Shown here piece by piece: positions 30,040 to 45,400 of a stretch of DNA of 64,000 bases. Made by a program: the position numbers and the translations under genes. Numbering within the stretch: the first letter of the stretch is position 1; the number at the start of each line of letters is the position of its first letter. The notes beneath the pieces are model-generated. The model worked only from the letters and a program-made list of their open reading frames with translations, did no database searches and was not told the DNA's origin. This DNA is from Adiantum capillus-veneris (Eukaryota; Streptophyta; Polypodiopsida; Polypodiales; Pteridaceae): assembly GCA_014529385.2 (NCBI GenBank), contig CM043942.1, positions 106,008,141 through 106,072,140 on the forward strand, in the 5' to 3' direction.

Positions 30040-33000
30040 AATGAGGTTGAATGTGGTGTGGAAAGTGTAATGGTTATGGCCATTTAGCAACTAAGTGTGC
30101 AACCACATCAAGGGTAGTGCATGATCAAGTTCGTACATTACTCTGTACCTAATGCTTAAAGAGTAATCATGTGGAGGAAAATTTCTTTCTAATGGAATCC
30201 CAAGAGTGCCATCAATCACGAGAAATGCAAACAAATTATAATTTCATGGATATAAGCAATACAACTTATGAGATAGGCCCACCTCCACAACCATTTATGC
30301 AAAGGGGCTTGCCTGAAACTTATCAACAGTAGTTACAATAGCAAAAGCAACCTACCCATGGTATACCTCCTATGCTAAGAATTCAAGGGCATAAGAAACT
30401 CACCTTATAGACCCCGTTTAGACATAACAATCTTAGGTATAACAATAAAAAAATATGGGACCACCAAATCCCATTGTTTTTTATAATGTCCAACAAGAAG
30501 GACATATCGTTCCATATTATCCAAACCCTCGTAAGAACTAAGACTACATACCACTGTGTCAAATTTGCAGTGAGGAGGGGCATTATGAGCAGGCTTGTCC
30601 TAAATTAGCTAGTTACATAGTACATAAGAAAGTGAAACAAAAATAGATGAAGGCCCAAGTACTTCTACCAATTTGGTAGAAGTGGAGCAAAAACAAGGGG
30701 AATCTTCTCAAAGTAAGAACATAAAGAAAGTAACCTTTGCAAAAAAGTATGTAATGGTAGGAGTAGTTACTAGGTTTCAACAAAGTGAACAAAAGCTGAG
30801 TATCGAGGCATAATCCAAGGAAAATGCGAGTAGAGTAGCAGGGAAATTGGATTCTTTTCATAGGGAATTTGTGGAATATCCATAAGAAGTATCTGAAGAT
30901 CATTCAATAGATGAGCAACCTCGAAGGGAAAAGCTGCAAGAAAAAATAGAGATAGTGAAAGGAATTGCTCCGTTTCTTGAATGCTTACATACTCCTGGGG
31001 TAGTGAAAGGGGGAGAGAATACGAGAGATTTCAATCTATGGGATACAATAGGAGATTGTAATTTGTCCATAGATCTTGCAACCCTAGTGGAAATATCACC
31101 ACTATGCAAGAAGCAGTTATATCAAAAATTAGTATGACATGGGGGGAAAAGAAGAAGGCCTAGACCAAGCAGTCATGTTGAGAGAGAGACATGTTCAAGT
31201 AGTGGACATGCTTATGGATTTAGAAGCTCATACTATCTTGGTGGAAATAGGAAGCTACAGTGTGACAAGAGTTTAACTAGATGGAGGGGTTGCATTAAGC
31301 TTGATGAATGAGCAAGCTATGGAGGAACTGGGATTAAAGAACGTAGAGCCAACAAACATACTTCTTTGTCTAGTTGATCAACGATAAGTAAAACCTTTAG
31401 GAGTTCTACAAGGAGTAAGAACCATGATAGCAAGGCTAGAATATCATATGAGCTATTTAATTGTATGACCCCATTCGTATGGTGCATCTTTTCCGATTCT
31501 TTTGGGTAGACCTTGGTCAGTCCAGGCTCGATGTGTGTAGAGCTTGCATAAGGGAGTTATAAATATCATACCCCGAGATGATAGGGTTGAATTAAGAGAG
31601 GTTTCCAAGGTATTTTTATGAGAATACTCTAAGCCCACCTTGTCAAAGGTTAATGATGCTACACACTATAGTGGTCGTTCCAAGGACAAAGGAGCGATTA
31701 AGCAAAGGTTTGTATTAAACGCTGCAAAATATTCACGATTTTTGCATAATGGTTATCACATGCAAATTGACGTTCTTCAAAAATATTATCTACCTCAAAA
31801 AGTGGAGGAAATTATGCCCGATTTTTAGGAATGGGTGAATATGAGGTTCATTATTCTACCGAGAATGACTCTGGCAAAGATATTACCTGTTGGTTATCTA
31901 CATCTAAGGAATGTTTGGCAAATTGTTTCAATGTGACAATAGAGGAAGAATTAACCATGTATAACCAATCTGATCTTATTAAAGATCTAAGGTTGAATCT
32001 TTACAAGACCAATTAAGTATTGAACGTGAAATGGCAAAAATATCAACGATACTACAATGAAGAAAATAACTAAATCAAAATTAGAGAAAGGGAAAGCTCT
32101 GTTGAAAGCTAAAAATTATAAAGATCCAGCAATGTTAGTAAATCTCTTTATTCAATATGATATGCTTCAATTAAATGAATAAATAGGAGAGATCTATTTG
32201 ATTTTAGAGGAAGAACGTAGATCTCATGTTGAGGAAGTGGAAACTATGAGTGAGCATATTAGGGAAATGAAAGAGGATTTTCATGAGTATAAGCAACTTA
32301 GATTGGGATCCCAAGTCCTTTGCAATGATGAGAAACCGTATGAGAGTGAAATTGTAACGTCCAAAGTTAATAGTGACCATTGCACTAATAATATTAGCAA
32401 ATCCATTAATAACCATATAAATATTTCTATAAGAGTCCATGTTCACTAGGAGATGTGGAAAAAGAGGAAATAAAGCTATTCAATTATAATGTAGCTACAT
32501 TGATAGATATTGAGGAAAGACAAGCTTTATTAGAAGCACATCTTGATAATGAGCATTCACAAGTATGTGAGCAAATTAATTCTTTCGATGCTCTGTTACC
32601 TTGTGAGTTAAGTAGTGGGTATTACAGTGAGGAAACTGAAACTAGAAAGGATAATGACCAGCTAAATGGGGTTACTCCATTAGTGGAGTTTCAACTTGAG
32701 GATTCACCTAATTGTGAATCTGAGTTGAAACTTAATGTTTGTATGGTGGCTATAGGGGATTGTGATGACAATAACAAGGAGATCGCCATAGTTCCATACT
32801 TTTCAGCATTCAAAAGTGAGTCTAGATGAAGAGAAGGATCAAAATCATGATTGTGTGGAGAATAGGCATGATTTATTAGAATAAGTAATATATAAGGAAG
32901 AACCTCATCCTCCAATACATGCTATGCCACGACAATGTTCTTCTTTTGTGTCAGCAAAATGTGAAGAAACTATTCAATGGGAAGTGTCAGAAGGAAAGTT

Positions 33001-33566
33001 CTTGACACTGGGCAATCAAATGAAAGGAGATTTTCTACTAAAGTTCTAAGAGGTAGTTACAAAGTATCAGCATGCCTTTGCCTAGTCGTACAAAGGCCTA
33101 CAAGGAGTAAACCCTGAGCTATGCCAACATTATTGACTTAGAGCCTAGTGCTTGACTTGTTTGTCAGCGTCAATGTCAGACCAATCCTATTTATGTAGAT
33201 TTGGTAATAGGAGAAAGAATGAAACTCCTAGATGTGGAGTTTATTTATGCAGTTGCTTACAGTGAGTGGGTGTCCCTTATAGTGGTGGTCCCTAAGAAAA
33301 ATAAGAAGATTTGTATTTGTGTCGATTATAGGAAGCTCAATGGGAAAACAAAGAAGGATCATTTTCCTTTGCCCTTTACAGATCAAGTTTTACATTGTGT
33401 GGCTGGGTATGAACTTTATTCCTTTATGGATGGGTTCAATGGCTACAATCAGATCCAAATACATGAGGAGGACCAATCAAAGACAACTTTCACTATAGAA
33501 TGGGGCACATTTTCTTATTGGGTTATGTTGTTTGGGCTATGTAATGCCCCTACCACATGGGTGTGA
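30040..33566 (+). mobile_element. Decayed Ty3/gypsy (gag knuckle, protease, start of reverse transcriptase)
   Basis: A CCHC knuckle is read at about 30555-30605 (CQICSEEGHYEQAC). A protease-like stretch near 31210-31530 includes ILLGRPWSVQAR. The reverse transcriptase N-terminus is at 33201-33566 (VVPKKNKKICICVDYRKLNG, SFMDGFNGYNQI). Most of the rest is interrupted by stops. Weak frames at 32198-32829 encode acidic, repetitive linker sequence. The element ends at a GA microsatellite near 33630, before the YxDD box. Confidence 0.75.
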
Positions 33567-33629
33567 TGAATGAGTCCTACCATATGGTGAGCGAATATTA
33601 TCGAGCAAGGAAATAACCGAGCGAGCAAT

Positions 33630-33631
<2 letters not shown>

Positions 33632-33714
<83 letters not shown>
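33632..33714. repeat. (GA)n microsatellite, about 83 bp
   Basis: Pure GA tract at the broken 3' end of the gypsy remnant. The Ser/Leu frames on the minus strand are not coding. Confidence 0.97.
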
Positions 33715-33716
<2 letters not shown>

Positions 33717-36159
33717 GGCCCCTGACTCCCTAAAGAAAACATGTATATTCAGAGCCAAACTAAGTATTTGGTGTCACATAAATGAATCAATTGGTCATAC
33801 TTCCAAGATCTAGAAACGTTGCTTCCTCTCCTTGATTGGACTCGCACCTCTCTTATACCCCTTGAAGATCATAGAATATTTGCATGACCATCACAAAAAC
33901 AATGACCATAGCGTGAAACGCTTTATATCCGTGATGTTGATTGAATTTTCATTAAAAGTAAAAACATGCTTTACTCAGTGAAATCACCCAGGAAATCAAA
34001 ATAGCCAAAAGAAATATGGCGAACAACCATAAAGAAATGATAATCAAGTCTAATGAATGAGTATTCTTTGCCACCCATCCTACCCTATCATCTTTGCAAC
34101 AAAACAAGGGTAATGTTTTCATTGTAACCAAGCTGTCGTGTCTTTTCCTATCAATGGATACTTAATCAAAAAGTTGGAATGAACAACTAGCATGTCACAA
34201 TGGAACATGCCCATGAAGATTCATCTCTCCAATTATTTTCTTTCCCTTCTCTAGTGTGTTTTTTACAGTGAAAGGAGATCATGTTATGTTTCTGTGTCTT
34301 GAAATTGGGGAGCAACAATGTGTAGTCTCTCATGTATATTTAAAAAATAATAATATATCCATCTCTTTGTATTGTTTGTAGCTATCTGCGGTGACATAAA
34401 TGGGTGCATGCAATGCAAGGTGACAAAGAAAGGAGATTGTGAGCACTAGCTTTGGTTTCTGGGTGCAGAGGACTTGCAGCCATTCAGGTAGCATGGATAT
34501 ATATGTGCAATTGTTTATGGTCAAAGAGGGCCATCTAAGGCAATGAGATTTAGTATAACTTATAATTTTTGGTGTGCATTGATAATATTTTCCTCCATTG
34601 CTGTTTCTTTAGCCATCAGTGCGGATAGAGTTTGCAAAACTCTATCCTCTCTCTATGCATTTTTGTAGGGCACTTTACAAAAGCCAACTAAGACCGTTCG
34701 CGACTAATCAAGTAAGCAAAAATGTTACTCTTTGTAACGGCTCCAATTCCGCCGACACCAAAAGCGGGATGGAACCTTTGACAGGTCTCTAGGCCTACTA
34801 AATTCAAAGCCTTTAAACAAGAAAAATTCTAGGGGATTCACCCTTACGATTGGCAATGGTTTAGGTTCATAGCCCTAGAAGAGACCTAGTCCTGTCTCGC
34901 AGTGGAAACGGGATCCTTAAAAAAAAATTCCGGCCCTAAATCTTCATCCTTTAGATTAAGGTTTCCTTAGCCAACGTTTTTTTCCCTCTAACATATGTGA
35001 GGGCACAGCCGCTGGTGGATCCCTCGTCCAAGTGAAGTTTCTAAACGTTTTAGTGCGCGGGAATGGATAGTTACCTGACTAATCAGGTCCATCCGTCCAT
35101 GATTGACAACCTTAGTCAATCCCCACTTACCACCCCTCACTCACACATGATTTTATTGTTGTTTAATTACTACCACATTCTTTCCACAATTTAAATAATG
35201 ATTCCTTTTTAATTTTTCAACTGCATTTCCTTAAAGCAACCTTTTAAAACAGCATTGAAGACATTCTTTCAGAAAACAGACATCTTTAAACTTAAGACAA
35301 GGTACTGTCATTTCAAGGTATCACTGACCAGTACTAACTTGTCTCAAGACCACCTATACAAGGGTGAAAAATGGCACCCATTCCTTATTTATATAACCGG
35401 GGTGGAAAAAGTCTTCACCCAAAGTCCGTGCGCCCATACGCCAAAACAAGTTGCCCATACAACCGGGCGGTTCCTCTAGGATAAACTTAAAAGTACTATC
35501 CATAAACATAAACAAGCACGGGGTAAAGACTCCACACGTGCAGAGGTAACCGACTCCTCCATGATGGTATCTCCATCGTTACTCATTACCGGGAGTAAAA
35601 ATATTTCCAAGGAATCATAAGTGTCTTGAGACAAGCTGTCTTAAGGATGGTCAAACATTTCCTTCCTATTTCAACCAGTAATAACCCAATCATTTCTTTC
35701 CTAATTACAATCATTGATCGTGGGTTTCGTGGAAGTTACCTTCCTTTTTCAGCCAGTGTTTTCCTTCCTAACCCTTCGTATGCAATGCTTAACTTAAAAT
35801 GAAATCTAAAAGCTTATTGATGGCATAATTGAAAACCACCTAGGACTGGTCGTCCATCTGTTGTGGGGCAGGTGCCCGTAAACTCTCCTCTGTTGGCCTA
35901 TGGCTAGGCCCTGCTTCATGGTCGTTAGTTGCTTTGTTGCGTTTGTTACTAGCATCTTTATCTTCCGTCAAAGGGTTTCCCCTGGTTCTCTTGGGGGCCA
36001 TTTCGGCAGCCTTATAAAAAGACTTAATCCATTAGAGGATCTATTGTATAACATTTATTTTTCCTTGTTACCCAAAAATAAGGGTTTTGGACCTTGGTTA
36101 ATTCTTTGGTATTTAGATAATTTTATTTCTTAATTTTTCTTATCCATTATATACAAAAA
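33715..36159. other. Long stretch without recognised gene
   Basis: AT-rich sequence with no convincing frame, LTR pair or RNA gene. It may be decayed LTR or non-autonomous element sequence, since it leads into the tandem repeats at 36.2 kb. Confidence 0.4.
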
Positions 36160-37240
36160 TTGGTTACTTTTGACCAAAGTACGTCCCTAAACTATTTATC
36201 TAAGGTTAGGATAATTATAATAGATTCCCCAAAGTATATTCCTTCTCTGGTATTGATATCAAAGGGTTTCTATTTACTTTACTATATTCCCTTTTTTATT
36301 TTTCCCAAAAATTGTAGTACTTTTACTGGGATATATAGTTAAACTGATTTTCTAGTGGTAGCATAATTACCACAGGTTCCTTGAGGTCTAATAAACCTTT
36401 GATAAAGATCTCAATTCAATTTAAGTCTATTTACTAATTTCCCCTATTTAAATTCCTCAAAAACGAGGATATTTTAGCTAGAGTAATTAGCTAGATTAAT
36501 TTTCTGGATTTCTACTAATTATCACGGGTTCTTGAATACCTGATTTACCCTTGAAAATTATATGGAAGGATTTTAATTCCATTTACTAATTTCCCCTATT
36601 AAAATTTCTCAAAAAACAGGGTATTTTAGCTAAGATAATTAGCTAAATTAACTTTCTGAACTTGTCCTAATTATCACGGGTTATTGAACACCTGATTAAC
36701 CACATATAATTATATGGAAGCATTTGAATTCCATTTACTAATTTCCCCTATTAAAATTTCTCAAAAAATAGGGTATTTTAGCTAAGATAATTAGCTAATT
36801 TAACTTTCTAAACTTCTCCTAATTATCACGGGTCATTGAACACCTAATTAGCCATTGATAATTATATGGAAGCATTTGAATTCTATTTACTAATTTCCCC
36901 TATTAAAATTGTTCAAAAAACAAAGTAATTTAGCTAAAGTAATTAGCTAACTTAACTTTCTGAACTTCTCCTAATTATCACAGGTACTTGAACACTCTAT
37001 TAATCACTGATAATTATATGGAAGCATTTGAATTCCATTTACTAATTTCCCCTATTAAAATTTCTCAAAAAACAGGGTATTTTAGCTAAATTAACTTTCT
37101 GAACTTTTCCTAATTATCACGGGTTATTGAATGCCTAATTAACCACTGATAATTATATGGAAGAATTTGAATTCCATTTACTAATTTCCCCTTTTAAAAT
37201 TGCTCAGAAAACAGAGTATTTAGGCCTAATTAATTAGGAA
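36160..37240. repeat. AT-rich tandem repeat, unit 152 bp, about seven copies with a divergence gradient
   Basis: AATTATCACGGG starts at 36517, 36669, 36821, 36973 and 37112, spacings of 152, 152, 152 and 139. Each unit carries TTTACTAATTTCCCCTATTA and TATTTTAGCTAA. More diverged copies start at about 36365 and 36212. The central copies are most alike. Confidence 0.88.
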
Positions 37241-38521
37241 AACTTCTCAAAAAATTATAGGATAATTTTTCTAGATTAATAACTGTCTAATGTATCTCTG
37301 ATAAATAATTCAACTTAATCTAATCCTAATTAATATTTTTACCATTAATTCATGGCTAAATTGGCTAATTCCAGCCCTAATATGAGAGGATAAATAATTA
37401 GCTTAGTATTACTAAGATTAATTATAATAATCAGCAGAGATTTATTAATTTAAAGAGGTTTAAGAAGCATATATAGGCCTAATCTTTGATTAATTAATCA
37501 TTTATCTTAATCTAACCTTACTAATTGAGAGGGATTAGGTTAATTACCTGTTAGGCTAACCTAGATGAGAGAGAAATTCTCAATGGCCTCCGAGTTTGTC
37601 AAAAATGAAGAGAATGGTCCTATTTTGTCAAAAAAAGAGAAGCTTTTTCCCCTAGGCATCTGGCACCTTTTGGCAGCTTCCCCTAGTCCAAGCAACCCCC
37701 CAGGCTGAAATTTGCGCATTTTTTTGCCATCACTTCCCCTGGCAAGTTTCCACAGCTTCCACACTCACCCCATACCTTCCAGAATTTGCCTGTTTGATTT
37801 TTGCAGATTTTCCATGATGAAATTTGGAATTTCCTATTTAACTCTAGAACCTTAGTGTAAAGAAGTCTTTGCTAATGATTAAAATGAACCCATCCAATTT
37901 TTGTTATTAATTAAATTTCTATGGTAATTTTCCAGTCCCGTAACTGTTCCCGTTTTTATCAGAATCAGATTCTGAAAATTTCTAGACATAGTAAAGCTTT
38001 GCTTATAATTCCAAAAATACCAAAATTATAGTGTTTGGAGTCCTGCAATAGTATTTTCCATTAAGTTTTTCAAGCTTAGTACAGTTTTGAAGGTTTCGTA
38101 AACTGGAAACCTTACACTCTTGTTGCATGCAAAAGTGCTCAAAGGGATTAAGTACACAAAATTTTGCCATGAAATAAAAAATTCCTTAAATCTGTCATCA
38201 TCTGAATCTCATAACCTTATACGGGTAGCCTCGTTATTATATTACCTAGAATATTTTATAGATCCCTTTAAGTTTCATTCGATGATTCTCATCAATCCTT
38301 CAACTCGAACAAAATCTCACTACAGTATTGGGACTTGAACCCGGGGAGCAGGAAGTACCAACGAGTTGATGCAGCCTTGTATCTACAAAAAAACCATGTG
38401 GTGGCTTTTGCGTTCAGCTTCTTGCCGATGTCCACCTCTGTGCTGCCCCGCCTTGGTAGCCTCCCATATGTCTGATCATCGCGTCTCAACTAACTTGTCT
38501 ACTCTGCTGCCTACACCCCTT
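37241..38521. other. AT-rich stretch without recognised gene
   Basis: No supported coding frame. The stretch ends beside a primer-site-like motif at 38522 on the minus strand, so it may be the inside of a non-autonomous LTR element. Confidence 0.35.
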
Positions 38522-38533
38522 GCTCTGACACCA
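38522..38533 (-). other. Possible primer binding site (tRNA-Met type) of a minus-strand LTR element
   Basis: The reverse complement reads TGGTGTCAGAGC, one base from TGGTATCAGAGC, and directly follows CA on that strand, as a primer site follows an LTR. The partner LTR was not found. The 152-bp repeats would then lie inside such an element. Confidence 0.3.
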
Positions 38534-39050
38534 TGGCCCTGGAAAGTGCTCGCATTTTCAGAGATTCAAAATCATTTACGATTTTTTTCAAATCGTGGAG
38601 ACATACTTATACTGACATACTTGGTCAACTTTATTTAAAAACACTTTTCACAGATTCCCTCCATTACCGCCCCCTCCAGACACCCCCCTACCACTGCCCC
38701 TTGGGCCTTGCCCCCTGCATACCCCACCTACATGTCCCTCATCTCTCGCCTACGCCGAGCAGCTTGTTGCTCATCCCTCTGCACGGAGTGAGAGATCGCC
38801 ATCGCAATAGCACCAAAACAACTCTCTCCGAAGAGAGACAGAGAGAGAGTGCAGCTCCGTGCTGAGTTGCTCTCTATACTTGCGAGCATGTTGTTCTCTC
38901 TACCTACTCACCTGTCCATCGTACCTCTGACGCTCATCACCTCCTCACATTTGCACACCCAGCTCGCCCCCTGGCACAGTCAGCAGACACTATAGCTACC
39001 CTCCCTCAGGCTCCTCGCTGAACTCAAGGAAACCAGCATGCGTAGCTCGC

Positions 39051-40217
<1,167 letters not shown>

Positions 40218-40460
40218 TGCTCGTGGCTTAAAAGCTTGAGCCACTACCCATGTCACCGTCTCTCAAACGGACAAGAACGGTGGTTTTGAATACAAAGGGG
40301 AGAGATTTTTGGATACGCCACCTGTCCCAAAATCTTCCCTCCCTCCCGCCTGCTTCGCCGTCAACATCTCACCTTAGGTCGAATAGCATCATCTTCATAT
40401 CCCCATTTTTTGAGAATTATTTTGAAAGCATACTTACTACTCTTGTAGAAAAAGAAACTG

Positions 40461-40496
40461 CCTGTAGCCATCCACGCCGGCGTGGATGGCTACAGG
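40461..40496. repeat. Perfect 36-bp palindrome
   Basis: The half-site CCTGTAGCCATCCACGCC is followed at once by its exact reverse complement, with the centre at 40478/40479 (CGCC|GGCG). Outside it the arms continue imperfectly (AAAAGAAAC left, GTTTCTTTT right), giving about 29-bp arms in all. Confidence 0.97.
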
Positions 40497-40767
40497 TAGG
40501 TTTCTTTTGTAAATTACATTCACAATATAAATTCAACAAACGAATCTAATAAAATGTCATTTCAAATATCGCAAACGCGTCTTTGTGTACGAAGGCCATG
40601 TCGACCTCACAGCACACAAATAGGATGAACCTGTTGACTTACAGCCTTGCAAGCTAAGATCAGAGCCCTGCTTTGTGCCCATGCATGCTCGGTGCGCTCC
40701 TCAACATTTTGGCCTCTACTAATTGCAAGTTATGCATTAACCATGTCATCGGAAGCAATGTCTGGTT

Positions 40768-40769
<2 letters not shown>

Positions 40770-40856
<87 letters not shown>
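40770..40856. repeat. (CT)n microsatellite, about 87 bp
   Basis: Pure CT tract, opposite in sense to the GA tracts just upstream. Confidence 0.97.
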
Positions 40857-40857
<1 letters not shown>

Positions 40858-42429
40858 AATTCTACAGCAAGAGGTGAGGGTGAGGTAGCTCATAAGCATG
40901 AAAACTCGTAACTATAAGGCTTTGGAATCATGAGCAAGCTAGAGCAAAGACACGCTGATATGTGAAGAGATCTGAGGGTTGGAGCACTGAGAGCTAGCTA
41001 TGGGGGAAGGCAACCGGCAGGAGGGAAGTAGCACTGAAGAGGAGATTGTGAAGGGAGGCCTGAGGAGCCACCAGATTATAAAGAAACGGGAACTACGGAC
41101 ATTCGTTGGAGGATAATGGAGGTTTAGATGGTGCAAAGAGGAGAAATCTCACCCAGCTAGCATGGCAGCCAATTACATGCAGCTCGAGGACAGTTCGAGC
41201 TTGTAGGGGGCCTGATCAATTGACGCGCGCTGTGAAAGGGGTGCATGGGAGTAATTCGCGTGTGAGGAAGGTGGCTTTGCAAACAAGAATGATAGATGTG
41301 CCATTAGGGGGAAGCTCATAAGAATGATAGCTGGTAAGTCTTGTAGAAGGAGTGATCTAAGCATGCAAGTATGTGTGTAATGGGAGGCGGCCAAGTGTGG
41401 ATGGTGAGATGGTGGAGTGGACGCAAGCTGTAAGGGTGTGGTGATCGCATCATTGTTCTGGCTAGATGTCAACTGTAATTGCCTATAAGCTTGCATGATG
41501 TGGTGATGTTGTGGCCCTCAAAGACACTCCTCTCCTTCAGCATGGAAGCATGCAGTGGTGTACATATTAATTGAGCATGCAGTTATCCATGGGATATTGG
41601 GATCATCGGAGGAGGGGCAACTCGAGTAGATGGTGAGATGGCGCAAGTAGGAGCGTGGTGAGTTGGACTGGTGATCGCATCACTGGATCTGGCTGGATGT
41701 CATTTGTGAGTGCCTACAAGCCTCACCCTCCTTGTCTCATCCCTGCTGCCATTAATATCTCTCCTCCAGTGTGTTGCCGTCCCAACCGAGATGAAGGTCA
41801 CTGTCGGTACTAAGGCCGTTGTAAAGGAGGCTACCACTCACCTAGTCTCATCATCATCATTGCCGCTTTTATAATAGACTGTAGGACTTCTAGGCGCTGG
41901 GCAAGGGAGTATAAGATAAACATCTGGGCAAGGGAGTGTAGGCATATCACTATCCTTGGTCCTCTGATGTTGGAATGTAGAATGTTTGAGATCAAGTTTT
42001 CTTTTTGAAAGAACATTTTATGGCCCTTGCAGACCATACATCTTTGCATCCATTGACGTTTTGGAAGCACGCGTGAAGTTTGGACGCTATAAACATAGAT
42101 GATGGAGAAGATGCATAGATGAAGTTGGAGGCATAGAAATAGATGACGGAGATGATGCTTTCTTACTTAATCCTAAATTGCATCAATTATACAACGTGGT
42201 TATATTCAAGGTGCTCAGTTTTGTGTTAGCTCAGAGTGGTTCGCTCGGAGTTTGGAATTCCTCGTGATGAATTTGCACCAGATCAGAACTCCAATCTATC
42301 TAAACATTGTACTCATTTGCCATGGTTGTTCAAACAATAATTGGTATTAGTTTTATTATCTTCTACCACATAAAATCTATGTGGGTAGATATATTGATTG
42401 ATTTGAACATATAAGGTTACCAACCCTAG
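40857..42429. other. Stretch without recognised gene; one diverged direct repeat
   Basis: The segments near 41399-41477 and 41630-41725 share GATGGTGAGATGG, GTGATCGCATCA and TCTGGCT(A/G)GATGTCA in the same order. No coding sequence was recognised. Confidence 0.45.
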
Positions 42430-45400
42430 TGCTTTAATCTGGTGCTCAACATAACTCTTCTTTTCTTGGTGTTTCAGTTAAATATTTTCTTCTTGGACAA
42501 GCTACTTATATAATCTAAAGAAAATGAAATTTCCTTGGGCTCTCATATCGAGTAGAGCTATGGCTTCCACTTGATTGTTGCCAAATTTGAGCTTAACTAC
42601 TGGATCCATGCTATCTTTGTCAAATTCATTCATTGATATAGCATTAATCCATAATGGTCTCCCATGTGGCCGCTATTGTCATAGAAGCCTTTGTTTAGCC
42701 ATTCTTTCTTTAGCCTCTACTTGTGCTTTGTCAACAAGCCACACTTTCTCTTTAGTTTGTTGTTTCTCTCTGTGAATCTATTGTAGAATATCCAGGGTTA
42801 ATGGCATATGATACTTCTTGAGCCTACATCCACTAATCCAGCTAGGCATTTCTACTTCTTCTAACATCGTAAGCTTGATGTCTCCGCTTGGTGATAGATC
42901 GTTAATCACAAACGGTCCCATCCCGCGCTTTTTAAGTTTTTTAGCATGTTGTTTAAGGGTATAAATCAGGACATAGTTTCTTGTTTTAAATTCTTTTGAC
43001 TGCACATGCTTGTCAAAGAACTCTTTTTTCCTTCTTTTACTAGCATACATAGATGCTATTGTTGTAAGGTATAGCTCATCTAGCCTTTTGAGGTCATCTA
43101 ATTGGGAAGACAATTCATGACATGTCCACTCTAATTGTTTAGCTACCCTCAAGGTTGGAATTAAGAATTAAAAAGACAGAATGGCATTTAGACCAAACAC
43201 CATATTGTAAGGTGTTGTTCCACTTAGCAAACTCCCTTGCACCCATCATTAGCCATAATGACATCTTATCACGTTTTAGAGGTACTTTGGTATGCTGGCA
43301 ATCATTGCATTTTTTAACATATTCGTCTATGTCCATGTGCAATGGCCACCATATTCCAATATTTAAGACAATTTTAGTTGTTTTATCTCTTGAGAAATGG
43401 CCTCCATTGACTCTTGCATGTACTTGCTCTAGGATAGGCAGCTATTCATTTTCTATTGCACATATCCTGAGATGGTTATCTTTTCCTCTTTTGTAAAATT
43501 GATTTTCAATTAATGTGAAGTATCTAGCCTCCAATTCAATGGCTCTTTGTCTTGCCCTTGTTATGTTCTCAGGGAATGTCCTCGTTCTTAGGTAATCAAT
43601 CATATATTGAACCCATTGAGGTGCAATTGTTACTTGAAACAATGTGGCATATTCCACAGGTGAGTTTTTCCTACATGCCGCACAATTCATGACATATCTA
43701 TGTACATCTGCATGCATATCATGTTAATACACTCCAAGTTTCTTTAGGCAATGGTGTATCTTTTTTTGCGAACAATAGAAGGCTATTTCTTGTACATGAG
43801 CTTCCGTGAGATAACATTTATATTCTTTTGGACTTATGCATAATTGTAATATTCTTTATGAGCCCCAATGGTACAAGCATCCTTCTATAAGCTTAAATTT
43901 CTTAGCTTGTCTAATTGTTCGCCGTTTAAGGGCTTGTTCAGTCCTATGAAATATGCCTCTATAGGTAAAAAAATGTGACTATTTCTTGAGACCATTTAGG
44001 AACCATCTTGATGTGAAGAGATATGCATCAGGTACGTCATCATCTACCTTTGTGGGTGGTTCTCTATTTGGTAACCTAGAGAGGTGGTCCGCTCTAAGGT
44101 GTGCTTTGCCTTTTATTACCACTATCGTAAAATCAAACTTTAGCAATATGATGAATCAACAAAAACTTCTCCTCATATTGCAAGGTTTGTTTACTACATA
44201 AAAGAGGGCTTGATGGCCTGTGAAGAAAAAAATTGTTAGCTAAAACATTATGCTATTTTTTTTTTTTCATGGAATATATCTATATCAACCTCGTGTTCTG
44301 TGGTTGTGTGTAGTTCTTTTTTGCACTGTAAAATTGTCTACTAGCATAGTAGACTGGGAAATCCATTGTACCTTCTCCTGGTTGAGCCAAGATACAACCT
44401 ATTGCAAATGTCGAGGCATCGTCATGAACATGGAATATTTTATCCCAATCTAGTTCTTTAGGTATTGGTGCTGATATAAGTGCATCCTTACATTTCTTGA
44501 ATGAATCCTCACACTCTTTAGTCCAATCAAGGACAACTATTAACCTATATAGGGGTTGTGCAATGATTGCATACATGTATATGCATTGCAGGTACTACCC
44601 ACAATGTCCCATTATGGATTACTTGCTTGGCATTAGTTGGCCTCTACAATCACCTTGATCTTGTCAAGAATGGTAGATATACCATTTTCAAAGACAAAGT
44701 ATCCCAAGATTCTACCTTCTCTTACCATGAAAATATATTTTCAAGATTTAGGTAGATTCTATAAGTTTTTCACTTTTCAAATACCTTTTTAAGATGGTCA
44801 ATGTGTTCTACCCTAAGAATAGAGTGAACACAAAGGTAATCCATATATATCTTAAAGAATATCTGCAAGTATTCTTTGAAGGCGTGTGTCATTAGCCTTT
44901 GGAATGTGGCAAGGGCATTGGTTAAGCCAAAAGGCATCAACAAATAATCATATATTCCTTGTTCCATGGCAAAGGCCATCTTGTACTAGTCTTCTACCAT
45001 GATTTCTAATTGGTTGTAACCTAAGAATCCAGCTAGGAAGGAGTAGGCTTGCTTGCTAGCCACTCGCTCAATCACATGCTTCGTGATTGGTAAGGGATAG
45101 TTATCCCTTATTGTTGAAGCATTCACTTTCTTGAGCTTAACACATACATCTAATTTTCCATTTTTCTTGGGGACAACCACAATGGGTGACACCCAGTCTG
45201 TGTGTTCAATCTCATAAATAAATGTTGCCTCTTTAAAACTGTCGATCTCCTCTTTAATTGTTTAGTAAATATAGGTATAGGGATGTTGTCAGTGGGATTT
45301 GGCATCGATCTTCAAGGGGATCATATGTTGACATATATCATATGTTTAGTAAATATATCATTATAGGTATAGGGATGTTGTCAGTGGGATTTGGCATCGA

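Noticed and set aside
36160-37240. CRISPR-like array
   Set aside because: The whole 152-bp unit is repeated with gradual divergence; there are no short identical repeats with unique spacers and no cas genes, and the DNA is eukaryotic.
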